From MGIIa-L3 sp11892u (lineage in GTDB: Archaea > Thermoplasmatota > Poseidoniia > Poseidoniales > Poseidoniaceae): a stretch of 64,000 bases of DNA. Positions 25,727-32,534 of the stretch are shown piece after piece. The notes beneath the pieces are model-generated. The model was not told the DNA's origin and searched no databases. It was given only the letters and a program-made list of their open reading frames with translations. Where the stretch lies: assembly GCA_965659685.1 (NCBI GenBank), contig CBFHXB010000002.1:62001-126000 (forward strand), written 5' to 3'. Numbering within the stretch: position 1 is the first letter of the stretch; the number at the start of each line of letters is the position of its first letter. The position numbers and the translations under genes were made by a program.

Positions 25727-26659
25727 TCAATCGATGCCGAAGTGTTCGACGATCAGGTGGCGCAGGAGGCTGCGCACACCTTGGAGCACCAAGCCGGCCG
25801 CCATCAGGCTGAGGCCGAGGACGCCCACCCAAATGGCGGTCAGTCCATCGCCAAGGAAGGTGTCGAGGGTGCTGGTGACGTTCTGTGCCACGTTCAGCCC
25901 CATGGCCGCTCCAGTGGCAAAGAGGCCCATGCCTGGGAGGCCAAGCACGAGAAGTGGCTTCTTCTGGGAGAGGGAGATGATGGCCCAGGACAACACGGTG
26001 AAACCATGGGACACTGCGGTGTAGTTGGACCCCTTGGGGACGTCGTAGCGAATGACGGTGGGGATTTCTTTGACGTGAAGTTGCTTCTCTTGGGCGTCTT
26101 CGAGCATCTCCAAGGAGAGCTCCATGCCTTCGGCGTCAAATCGCAGGCGATCCAATGCCCGTGCAGAGAAGGCACGGAAACCAGACTGAGTGTCACGGAT
26201 GCCGAGTTCGTTGCTCAGGTTCGAGGTTGCGGTGATGACGCGGATTCCAAGCCGACGGTAGGCCGGCATGTGGGTGCCGCCCCCTCCCTCCACGAAGCGG
26301 GAGCCGATGGTGAAATCTGCCGTCCTTTCCTTGATCGGGTCAAGGAGGCGTGGGATGTCGTTCGTGTCGTGCTGTCCGTCGCTGTCCAAGACCACGAGGG
26401 CGTCCACGTCCATTTGCCTGGCGTGCTTGAACAGGGTCTTCAGGGCGCCACCATAGCCCCGGTTCACCCGGTGTCGGATGACGGTCGCTCCACATGCTTC
26501 CGCAATACGGGCGCTGGCGTCCGAAGAGCCGTCGTCGATGCAAATGACCTCATCGACGTGCTCGAGCGCACGCATGACGACGGTACCGATGGTCTCCTCT
26601 TCGTTGAAGACCGGCATGCCCGCAATGACGCGGAACCGCTCAGAGCTGGGGTCTGCCAC
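25727..26659 (-). CDS. GT2 family glycosyltransferase with C-terminal membrane helices
   Basis: A polyprenyl-phosphate-type family-2 glycosyltransferase. The catalytic N-terminal domain shows AGMPVFNEEETIG, CIDDGSSDASA, RGYGGALKT, the metal site LDSDGQHD, and RDTQSGFRAFS. Two membrane helices (VLGLPGMGLFATGAAMGL and one near residue 275) close the protein, the same plan as the divergent paralogue at 11873. It probably moves a sugar from UDP- or GDP-sugar to a polyprenyl phosphate for glycan assembly. The start codon is GTG at 26659 with a TATA-like box about 25 nt upstream, so the transcript may be leaderless. The RND gene is 46 nt upstream in map order on the same strand. Confidence 0.88.
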   Translation of the reverse strand: MADPSSERFRVIAGMPVFNEEETIGTVVMRALEHVDEVICIDDGSSDASARIAEACGATVIRHRVNRGYGGALKTLFKHARQMDVDALVVLDSDGQHDTNDIPRLLDPIKERTADFTIGSRFVEGGGGTHMPAYRRLGIRVITATSNLSNELGIRDTQSGFRAFSARALDRLRFDAEGMELSLEMLEDAQEKQLHVKEIPTVIRYDVPKGSNYTAVSHGFTVLSWAIISLSQKKPLLVLGLPGMGLFATGAAMGLNVAQNVTSTLDTFLGDGLTAIWVGVLGLSLMAAGLVLQGVRSLLRHLIVEHFGID

Positions 26660-26679
26660 AAGGGAACGGCCCTCAAAGT

Positions 26680-26690
26680 CCTATTTAGTC
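26680..26690 (-). promoter_or_regulatory. TATA-like element of the GT2 gene
   Basis: The minus strand reads GACTAAATAGG, an AT-rich patch 22-31 nt before the GTG start. That spacing implies transcription beginning at or next to the start codon. Confidence 0.5.
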
Positions 26691-26720
26691 CATATTGACG
26701 AACATAGGCGTTCAGGGTTG

Positions 26721-26751
26721 GACGTCACCCCTGCCGCAGCAGGGGGACGTC
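26721..26751. repeat. Strong hairpin-forming inverted repeat
   Basis: GACGTC and CCCCTGC (separated by one A) pair with GCAGGGG and GACGTC around a CGCA loop. The result is a 13-bp stem with a single bulged A. It lies just downstream of the small gene at 26793 (minus strand) and upstream of the GT2 promoter, so it could end or stabilise the upstream transcript. Confidence 0.5.
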
Positions 26752-26792
26752 GGGCGCGCCAGCGGGCGTATGCTGTTCAGAAACGAGCGGAT

Positions 26793-27047
26793 TCAATCGA
26801 CCAGTTGGCTGATCGTGGTCACCGCGCGCTCACCCTCCAGGACCCGCTGCAAGGCGCGCAGCGAGATGACGAGGGGCGCGTAAGCCCGTCCGTCGCTGGT
26901 GGTGTAGGTGGAGCAGGCCTGAATGGCCTCGATGTCGATCGACACCTTGAGCGCCCCCCCGGCGCCGCTCCTTCGGACGTAACCGACCAGCATGCTGGTC
27001 GTGTCCTCTTCCTTCGTTTCGTTCGTGTTTTCCTTTGTCTTGGGCAT
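26793..27047 (-). CDS. Conserved-looking small protein of unknown function, 84 residues
   Basis: Not recognised. The product has a polar, Lys/Glu/Thr-rich N-terminus (MPKTKENTNETKEEDTT) followed by a folded-looking core with alternating strands and one helix: MLVGYVRRSGAGGALKVSID, then SLRALQRVLEGERAVTTI. No Cys pairs, membrane segment or signal peptide is seen. The ATG at 27047 follows a GGAGGG sequence at suitable spacing; a longer frame with an upstream TTG is less likely. It is divergent from the epimerase gene, and a strong hairpin lies just past its stop codon. Confidence 0.6.
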   Translation of the reverse strand: MPKTKENTNETKEEDTTSMLVGYVRRSGAGGALKVSIDIEAIQACSTYTTSDGRAYAPLVISLRALQRVLEGERAVTTISQLVD

Positions 27048-27151
27048 CCTGTTCCCTCCGCCTTTTCGGCAACTTGTCCGCTTCACCTCTAGGGTCTTGA
27101 AGCACTTGGGCAGGACGAAAGGATGAACATTGACGCGCTTCAGGCCAAGGC

Positions 27152-28102
27152 ATGCGCTGGCTGGTCACAGGTGGAGCGGGCTTCATCGGTTCACACGTCG
27201 TCGACCGTTTGGTTGAACGAGGTGACGATGTGCTCGTCCTCGACGATCTCTCAAGCGGCCGAAGGGAATTCCTGGCCCATCATCTCGACGCAGGTCGCGT
27301 CACCCTGCAGGTCGTTGACCTGACCGATTTTGAGGCAACGCTTCCCCATTTTGCCGGCATCGACCGGGTGATCCATCTCGCCGCAAACCCTGACATCCGA
27401 CTGGGGACGCGCGTGACGGACACCGACCTCAGGCACGGCACCGTGGCGACCTACAACGTGCTGGAATCCATGCGACAACACGAGGTCAAGGACATCGCGT
27501 TCGCTTCTTCCTCTGTGGTCTACGGTGAGGGTGTTCCCTTGCCCACGCCGGAGAACCATGGCCCCTGCATCCCTATTTCCCTGTACGGTGCAAGCAAGGC
27601 TGCAGGCGAAGGACTGATCGGTGCTTACGTCGGAACCTTTGGCTTCAGGGCGTGGATTTTCCGCTTCGCGAACATCATCGGCGGACGAGGCACGCACGGG
27701 GTGATCTTCGATTTCATTCACAAGCTCGTCGCCACGCCGGAGCGCCTCGAAGTGCTGGGTGACGGGCGTCAAGAAAAGTCGTACATGCTGGTTGAAGATT
27801 GTGCGGACGCGATGCTGCACGTCATGGAGCAGACCGATGCACCCCTGACCCTCATGAACCTCGGAACGCAAGACACCTGCTCGGTCCGGCGGATCGGTGA
27901 AATCGTCATCGATGTGATGGGCTTGACGGCGCGCATGGACTACACGGGCGGGGACCGCGGCTGGGCTGGGGACATTCCGAAGGCGCGCTTGGCCATTGAA
28001 CGGCTTTTGGACACCGGATTCACGTTGACGTGCCAAAGCGAGGAAGCAGTGCGGCACACCGCGACCCTGCTCCTCAAGGAAATCGTAGGTCCACGCGATT
28101 GA
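27152..28102 (+). CDS. NAD-dependent nucleotide-sugar epimerase/dehydratase
   Basis: Extended short-chain dehydrogenase of the UDP-glucose 4-epimerase type. The NAD-binding TGGAGFIGSH opens the protein, the adenine site contains LDDLSSG, VIHLAANPD follows, the catalytic SSSVVYG holds the Ser/Thr, and YGASKAAGE supplies the Tyr-x-x-x-Lys pair. At 316 residues it is the usual length. It likely provides an activated sugar, for example UDP-galactose or a uronic acid form, for the glycosyltransferases nearby; the exact sugar is unknown. The start is ATG at 27152, followed after a short gap by the thioredoxin/VKOR pair on the same strand. Confidence 0.9.
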   Translation: MRWLVTGGAGFIGSHVVDRLVERGDDVLVLDDLSSGRREFLAHHLDAGRVTLQVVDLTDFEATLPHFAGIDRVIHLAANPDIRLGTRVTDTDLRHGTVATYNVLESMRQHEVKDIAFASSSVVYGEGVPLPTPENHGPCIPISLYGASKAAGEGLIGAYVGTFGFRAWIFRFANIIGGRGTHGVIFDFIHKLVATPERLEVLGDGRQEKSYMLVEDCADAMLHVMEQTDAPLTLMNLGTQDTCSVRRIGEIVIDVMGLTARMDYTGGDRGWAGDIPKARLAIERLLDTGFTLTCQSEEAVRHTATLLLKEIVGPRD

Positions 28103-28125
28103 ACTCAGGGTTCATAGCCAACCGC

Positions 28126-28815
28126 ATGCACCCGCGGCCCATGCAGTTGCATGATGACGAAGCCGCCGGCGTCACAGACAACCCACTCCTGATGGTGGTT
28201 GCATTGGTCATTGCGGGCCTGATGATCGTCGCGGTCACCTCCGACCCCGTCGCCACCGGCACGGACATCGGCGACCGCGCACCGGAACTGACTTCGATGG
28301 CCTATGACGGCGCCGGTTGGGCCAATTTTGACCTGTCGTCGTACTTCGACGAGACTTGGGTCGAAGGGCAGCCAGGCTCGTGGATCATCCTTGAGTTCAT
28401 GGACACCGATTGCCCGTACTGCGTGCAAAGAGCAGGTGAACTTGGCGATTGGGATGCTGTTTTTGATGCTGAGAATCCTCAATGGGCCAACGAAGACGTG
28501 CAGGTCATCGCGGTCGCGGCAGAGTTGAACATCGCGGGACACGACTCTTCTCGAGAAGAAATTGAGGCGTTCCGAGACAAGTCAGCAGGTCACACTTGCG
28601 CGAAGCAGGATTGCAGCGCACGTGACGGTTCTGCCCACTCCTTCCCCTACGTGGACGACCTTTCACTTGACGCCATGGACACTTGGAAGGTGCGTGGGAC
28701 ACCGACCTACTTTGTCATCCAGCCAGATGGAATCATCGCATGGACCAGCGACAACACGGCGCGCTACGCCGACGCCGGTGAGGCGGTCGCTGCTCTCGCG
28801 GTGGTGGATGCGTGA
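28126..28815 (+). CDS. Membrane-anchored thioredoxin-like protein (CPYC)
   Basis: A single N-terminal transmembrane helix (LLMVVALVIAGLMIVAV) is followed by an extracytoplasmic thioredoxin-fold domain. The active site is DTDCPYCVQRAGEL (Cys96 and Cys99 from this start), and the cis-Pro loop RGTPTYFVIQPDG is present. An additional Cys pair (HTCAKQDC) lies between. CPYC is the active-site sequence of oxidising glutaredoxin/DsbA-like proteins. The stop codon overlaps the GTG start of the VKOR gene by four bases, so the two are made together. VKOR would re-oxidise this protein, giving a disulfide-forming pathway outside the membrane. ATG 28141 is an alternative start. Confidence 0.82.
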   Translation: MHPRPMQLHDDEAAGVTDNPLLMVVALVIAGLMIVAVTSDPVATGTDIGDRAPELTSMAYDGAGWANFDLSSYFDETWVEGQPGSWIILEFMDTDCPYCVQRAGELGDWDAVFDAENPQWANEDVQVIAVAAELNIAGHDSSREEIEAFRDKSAGHTCAKQDCSARDGSAHSFPYVDDLSLDAMDTWKVRGTPTYFVIQPDGIIAWTSDNTARYADAGEAVAALAVVDA

Positions 28816-29453
28816 ATGCAAACGTCATCCTCGCGGTCGAATCCCTCCCCCTTTTGCTAGGATTTCTCCTGACCCTTCCGGTTGGGGGGAAAATTGCTCA
28901 ACCAGTGCTCAACGTATGGCCGTCACTCGCTTCTCCACGTGGACGGATGACCGCTGGATTGGTCCTCATTTGCCTTTCAGGCCTCGTCATCTCCACCCAC
29001 ACGTATTGGATTCATGAAAAAATCACGGGAACCACGACGTCGTTTTGCGCAAGTGATTCCCTCTTCTCATGCGACGACGTGATCGGTCATGAGACCTACG
29101 GGTACGCACCGGTCATCGGTTTGCCATGGGGTCTTATCGGCATGGGCGTTTTTGCAGCCCTTTTGTACGCGTCAATGATGGTCCAGAAAGAGCCTGATGC
29201 ACCGGGTCGAACCCGTATGCTGCAGGTGCTGATGCTCTTCAGCGGAGGTGGGGTTCCAGTCATTCTGTTGCTCATTTCCTACGAGGTGCAAATCGAAAAA
29301 CTGTGCCAGTATTGCAGCATGGCCCATCTGGCCAACGTGTTGGTGCTGGTGACTTCTGTTCGGATGTTCCGGGCCACACAAGACGACGCTTGGAGCAGGA
29401 TGGCACGTGCGGATCTGAGCCCTCGCGTTCAAGGGCAATCCGAAGAAGCGTGA
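28812..29453 (+). CDS. Vitamin K epoxide reductase (VKOR) family protein
   Basis: Integral membrane thiol oxidoreductase that passes electrons from a thioredoxin-like partner to quinone. Five hydrophobic segments are seen. The quinone-proximal CxxC is CQYC at 165-168 followed by SMAHLANV, and the loop cysteines are Cys79 and Cys87 (SFCASDSLFSCDD), the four-cysteine set typical of VKOR. The GTG at 28812 overlaps the upstream thioredoxin stop (GTGA). In several bacteria these two proteins are fused; here they are separate but coupled. It probably serves disulfide formation in secreted proteins, of which this window has many. Confidence 0.9.
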   Translation: MNANVILAVESLPLLLGFLLTLPVGGKIAQPVLNVWPSLASPRGRMTAGLVLICLSGLVISTHTYWIHEKITGTTTSFCASDSLFSCDDVIGHETYGYAPVIGLPWGLIGMGVFAALLYASMMVQKEPDAPGRTRMLQVLMLFSGGGVPVILLLISYEVQIEKLCQYCSMAHLANVLVLVTSVRMFRATQDDAWSRMARADLSPRVQGQSEEA

Positions 29454-29717
29454 TCAGGGAATTGCGTCGCCTTCGTGGACCAAGTCACCGATGTCCTCGA
29501 CCATTTCGAGGCGAACCACCGTGATCTCGAGGTGACCTGCCTCTGGGTAGGCCTCTCGAATTTCCTCAATGAGCGCTTCTCGGACGCCGTCCGCATCATC
29601 TGCAACAAGGAAGCTCAGGTGACGAGAGCGGTCTGAACCGTGCTCGACCACGTACTCAACGATCCACTCGCTGGATGAGCCTTCTTCCCACACCACGTCC
29701 CAGCCGTTTTGTTCCAT
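29454..29717 (-). CDS. Small acidic protein of unknown function, 87 residues
   Basis: Not recognised. It is an acidic protein with an alternating strand/helix pattern: WDVVWEEG, EWIVEYVVEHG, HLSFLVADDADGVREALIEEI, then GHLEITVVRLEMV. This looks like a small alpha/beta sandwich. No Cys, signal or membrane segment is seen. The start is ATG at 29717, and a TATA-like element 22-29 nt upstream suggests a leaderless message. It converges with VKOR, the stops being adjacent. Confidence 0.6.
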   Translation of the reverse strand: MEQNGWDVVWEEGSSSEWIVEYVVEHGSDRSRHLSFLVADDADGVREALIEEIREAYPEAGHLEITVVRLEMVEDIGDLVHEGDAIP

Positions 29718-29738
29718 GATACTACATCGGCACGGCAG

Positions 29739-29747
29739 GATATAGAG
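29739..29747 (-). promoter_or_regulatory. TATA-like element of the 87-residue protein gene
   Basis: The minus strand reads CTATATCC at 22-29 nt before the ATG at 29717. It is the clearest TATA box seen in the window and fits leaderless initiation. Confidence 0.55.
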
Positions 29748-29810
29748 GTTTGCTCTCCAAGCATGGAAATATGCAGGAAAAGGGAAGAAGAAAGGGTTTT
29801 CCGGGAAGAA

Positions 29811-30767
29811 TCACTCTTCCTCAGAAACCTTTCTTCCGGATTCCGTCGTTTTCGTTGGCCAAACAGCCACCGCCACACCGCCCGCAAGCAAGGTGGCTGC
29901 CAAGGCCCAACGGTGATCCGCTCCCGCCTCAACGGTGGAAGGTCGGACGGCAAGTTCAACGGCGCCCTCGCTGTGAGTCGTCTCTAGGCTTAGGTTCCCG
30001 TCCGCGGTTTCGTCGATCAGGATCAGGCTGAACGGTGCATCGTCGGCCCACGCCAACGTCCCGTTCATGGTTCCGTTCATGGTGAGGTCACACGGGCCGG
30101 TGCACACGCTGGACCACGCGCCATCCGCATCCAGCGTGTGGAGTTCAACCAAGGCACGGTCGTAGGTGCTTCCTTGCACGACCTCCACGCCAAAGGCCGC
30201 TGGAGTCCGCGCATGCTCGAGGACCATGAGCGTCAGTTGTCGGCCATGTTCGGGCTGCTCGGCATGAAGTTCAAACAACACGTCACCGGCTTCCCTCGTG
30301 GCGTTGATGCCCAAGTTCGGGCGAGCGTTGCGTCCCGATTCAAGCTCCAGCATCCGTCGCGTGACGTCGGGCCACACCTCCGGTCCGACGAGCGGTGCCT
30401 CGCCCTCGACAAGGAAGGCAGGGGTCTGGGTGAGGTTTCCGTGCACGCTTCTCCACCGGTCAAGGCGTGCTTCCGAAGCGTTCGTGGCCACACCGTCTTG
30501 GCCGTCCAAGGGGTGCAGCGCAACGAGGGCCAAACGGGAACCGTGCCTGTCGGCCACCTCGGCCAAATATGGATCGATGTCGGCACAGGTGGCGCACCAC
30601 GTCGCGGTCATCTCTTCAACCAGGACCGTGGTTTTCGCCTTCACTTCAAGACGTTCGCCGTCGTTTAATCCGTCAATGCGGAGCGCGGCGGCGTTCGGAG
30701 TGGCGCTCAGCAGGATGAGCACGAGCAGGCACGCGGCCACAACCCGACCACCCCGCTCGGCGCGCAT
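29811..30767 (-). CDS. Secreted thioredoxin-like protein with C-terminal anchor
   Basis: Secreted redox protein. A signal peptide (VVAACLLVLILLSATPNAAA) precedes a thioredoxin-fold domain whose active site is ATWCATCADIDPYL (Cys58 and Cys61), with a TPAFLV cis-Pro-like segment downstream. Residues 160-290 form a separate beta-rich ectodomain of unknown family. A hydrophobic stretch (WALAATLLAGGVAVAVW) sits near the C-terminus and would anchor it. The frame is open for another 390 bases upstream into the divergent rlmE gene, but the ATG at 30767 sits right before the signal peptide. It lies just beyond the coupled thioredoxin/VKOR genes, which points to a shared job in protein oxidation. Confidence 0.8.
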   Translation of the reverse strand: MRAERGGRVVAACLLVLILLSATPNAAALRIDGLNDGERLEVKAKTTVLVEEMTATWCATCADIDPYLAEVADRHGSRLALVALHPLDGQDGVATNASEARLDRWRSVHGNLTQTPAFLVEGEAPLVGPEVWPDVTRRMLELESGRNARPNLGINATREAGDVLFELHAEQPEHGRQLTLMVLEHARTPAAFGVEVVQGSTYDRALVELHTLDADGAWSSVCTGPCDLTMNGTMNGTLAWADDAPFSLILIDETADGNLSLETTHSEGAVELAVRPSTVEAGADHRWALAATLLAGGVAVAVWPTKTTESGRKVSEEE

Positions 30768-30863
30768 GGTCGTGGGGGGATGGCGGTGGTGAAGAAGCCT
30801 CGTCGGCTCCTTGGGCAAGGGGAGCCTTCTTGACGGCGCCTCGTGCAGCATCATCTGAACTTC

Positions 30864-31589
30864 ATGGCTGAGCACTGGGTTGAGAACCACCGCCGCGACA
30901 GTTGGCGGCGTCAAGCCAAAGCGGGTGGATACCGCGCACGCTCGGCGTTCAAACTCAAGCAGATCCAGCAGCGGTTCGAACTTCTTCGCGAAGGTGACGT
31001 TGTTTTGGACGTGGGTTGCCACCCCGGCGGCTGGGCGCAGGTGGCGGTGGAGTTGGTCGGCGAATCCGGGACGGTTGTCGGCATCGACCTCATGGCCACG
31101 CAACCCGTTGACGGGGCCACCTTGCTGACCGGTGACGTCACCGACCCTCTGATTCAATCACGGCTGCTCGAGGTGCTGGACGGTCGGGAAATCAATGCCA
31201 TCGTGTCCGACATCTCCCCGGACATCACCGGGAATTGGGACATTGACCAAAGCGTGGCCATGTCCCTGGTGGCCATGGTGTTCGATTTCGGACTACCTCG
31301 CCTGGCCGCAGGGGGCAGTTTCGTCACCAAGATGTTCCAAGGCATCGGCGTGGAGGAACTGATCGCGGAGGTTCGCCCTCACTTCTCCAAGGTTCGACGG
31401 TTTTCGCCAGAGGCCAGTCGCAATTCCTCCTCCGAAGTGTACCTGATCTGCCGAAATCACACGCCTTGGGGCACCCCCGCCGAGCCGCTCTCCGAACGCT
31501 ATGAAGCGTCGTTGGGGAAACGACTCAACGGTGAAAACATCGACGTGGAGCCGATCAACACCCGCTTCAAAGTGCATCGTCGAGGTTGA
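30864..31589 (+). CDS. rlmE: RlmE/FtsJ-type 2'-O-methyltransferase
   Basis: SAM-dependent rRNA 2'-O-methyltransferase of the FtsJ family. The K-D-K-E catalytic set is visible: Lys in RSAFKLKQI, Asp in SDISPDITG, Lys in FVTKMFQG and Glu in SSEVYLI. The SAM-binding strand is VLDVGCHPGGWAQ. The length is about 241 residues from the ATG at 30864, giving the normal MAEHWVENH opening; a GTG seven codons earlier is less likely. A C-terminal tail of about 50 residues is extra. An OB-fold protein gene follows on the same strand. Confidence 0.93.
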   Translation: MAEHWVENHRRDSWRRQAKAGGYRARSAFKLKQIQQRFELLREGDVVLDVGCHPGGWAQVAVELVGESGTVVGIDLMATQPVDGATLLTGDVTDPLIQSRLLEVLDGREINAIVSDISPDITGNWDIDQSVAMSLVAMVFDFGLPRLAAGGSFVTKMFQGIGVEELIAEVRPHFSKVRRFSPEASRNSSSEVYLICRNHTPWGTPAEPLSERYEASLGKRLNGENIDVEPINTRFKVHRRG

Positions 31590-31628
31590 CGGTGACCTTG
31601 AAATCGGTAAAGGCGATGTTCGAAGGCC

Positions 31629-31946
31629 ATGGGCCAACGGAAGATGACCATCGCAGATTTGCGGCCAGATTGCCCCGTGACGGAACTTGACCTGATCGTG
31701 CTCCGTCGCTACCCCACAAGGAACGTGGTCGGGAAGAAGTACAGCGGCCCCATGGCTGCTGCCTGTGCAAGGGACCGCTCAGGAATCGTGGGTTTGCTGC
31801 TCTGGGGCGACGACGTCCATCGAATACGACCGGGACTTGCCGTTCGTTTGGAACGTGGATGGTGCAGGGCGCGTGACGGCGCCTTGGTGGTCAGCACCGG
31901 TCGCCACGGCCGATTACGAGTGATGGAGCCCCCGTCTTCCCACTGA
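31629..31946 (+). CDS. OB-fold nucleic-acid-binding protein
   Basis: Resembles the single OB-fold of archaeal single-stranded DNA-binding proteins. It opens with MTIADLRPDCPV, continues with a strand containing LIVLRRYPTRNV, then DRSGIVGLLLWGDDVHRIRPGLAVRLE, and ends with strands around ALVVSTGRHGRLRV. That order (strand, Gly-containing turn, LWGD, RPG) is typical of RPA/SSB OB-folds. It is short, 105 residues, with no zinc finger. Whether it acts in DNA replication or translation cannot be told; the neighbours are RNA-processing and translation genes. Confidence 0.65.
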   Translation: MGQRKMTIADLRPDCPVTELDLIVLRRYPTRNVVGKKYSGPMAAACARDRSGIVGLLLWGDDVHRIRPGLAVRLERGWCRARDGALVVSTGRHGRLRVMEPPSSH

Positions 31947-31992
31947 GGAAGCATAAAGAGGGGTGAGCCGTGGCCGGAGCATCCGAGGTGGC

Positions 31993-32163
31993 ATGATGAG
32001 CGAGAGGGCGACAACCTGCAGCACGTCCGGTATCCCCCTGACTCAAGAAGGTTCGACCAGCTTCCCCTGCCCTGGCTGCGGGGAGCCGATTGGCCGAAGC
32101 CCCCGCGCACGCAACCAAGGCGTGGTGTACGCTTGCCCGTCGTGCGGATTCCAAGGACCCTGA
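31993..32163 (+). CDS. Zinc-ribbon protein of the COG2888 type, upstream of EF1-beta
   Basis: A 56-residue zinc-ribbon protein. It has CPGCGEPI and CPSCGFQGP, the ending seen in the small archaeal Zn-ribbon family that commonly sits just before the EF1-beta gene and is linked to translation. In that family an additional first knuckle, CTSCG, opens the protein; here it reads TTCSTSG, so one Cys is missing and the first site looks broken. ATG codons at 31993 and 31996 follow a GAGGTGG sequence. EF1-beta starts 9 nt downstream. Confidence 0.75.
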   Translation: MMSERATTCSTSGIPLTQEGSTSFPCPGCGEPIGRSPRARNQGVVYACPSCGFQGP

Positions 32164-32172
32164 GGTGATGGC

Positions 32173-32445
32173 ATGGGCGAAGTTGTGATGACGTACAAGG
32201 TCAACCCTCACACCGAGATCGAAGACGTCGATCCGGAGATGATCGCCGACACCATCCGTGGTTTTGCCGACGACGTGTACGACGTTCAAGCGGTCGAAAT
32301 CAAGCCCCTCGCGTTCGGACTGCGTTTCGTTCAGGTTCACGTGAAGATGAACGACGGAGCAGGCCTTCCTGACGTCTTTGAATCCCGCATGGCGGAGATT
32401 CATGGCGTTGGCGAGATCGAAGTCATCTCGATGGGCCTCATTTGA
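32173..32445 (+). CDS. ef1b: Elongation factor 1-beta
   Basis: Archaeal EF-1 beta, the guanine-nucleotide exchange factor for elongation factor 1-alpha. The 90-residue product has the alpha/beta ferredoxin-like pattern: MGEVVMTYKVNP strand, the ADTIRGF helix, then KPLAFGLRFVQVHVKMND, and a final strand ending ISMGLI. The length and order match archaeal aEF1B. It is next to the zinc-ribbon gene in the arrangement commonly seen in archaea. Confidence 0.93.
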   Translation: MGEVVMTYKVNPHTEIEDVDPEMIADTIRGFADDVYDVQAVEIKPLAFGLRFVQVHVKMNDGAGLPDVFESRMAEIHGVGEIEVISMGLI

Positions 32446-32534
32446 ACGGCGCTCGCCGTCCATCGTTGCAAGGTTCGCGGCGGAAGCGTTGTTCTCTGCA
32501 CAGCAGTGCGTCGTGCCGATGCGCAAGGTCTTGC

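Noticed and set aside
29811..31157. A 448-residue version of the secreted thioredoxin-like protein
   Set aside because: The first 130 residues are antisense to rlmE; the signal peptide begins at the ATG at 30767.
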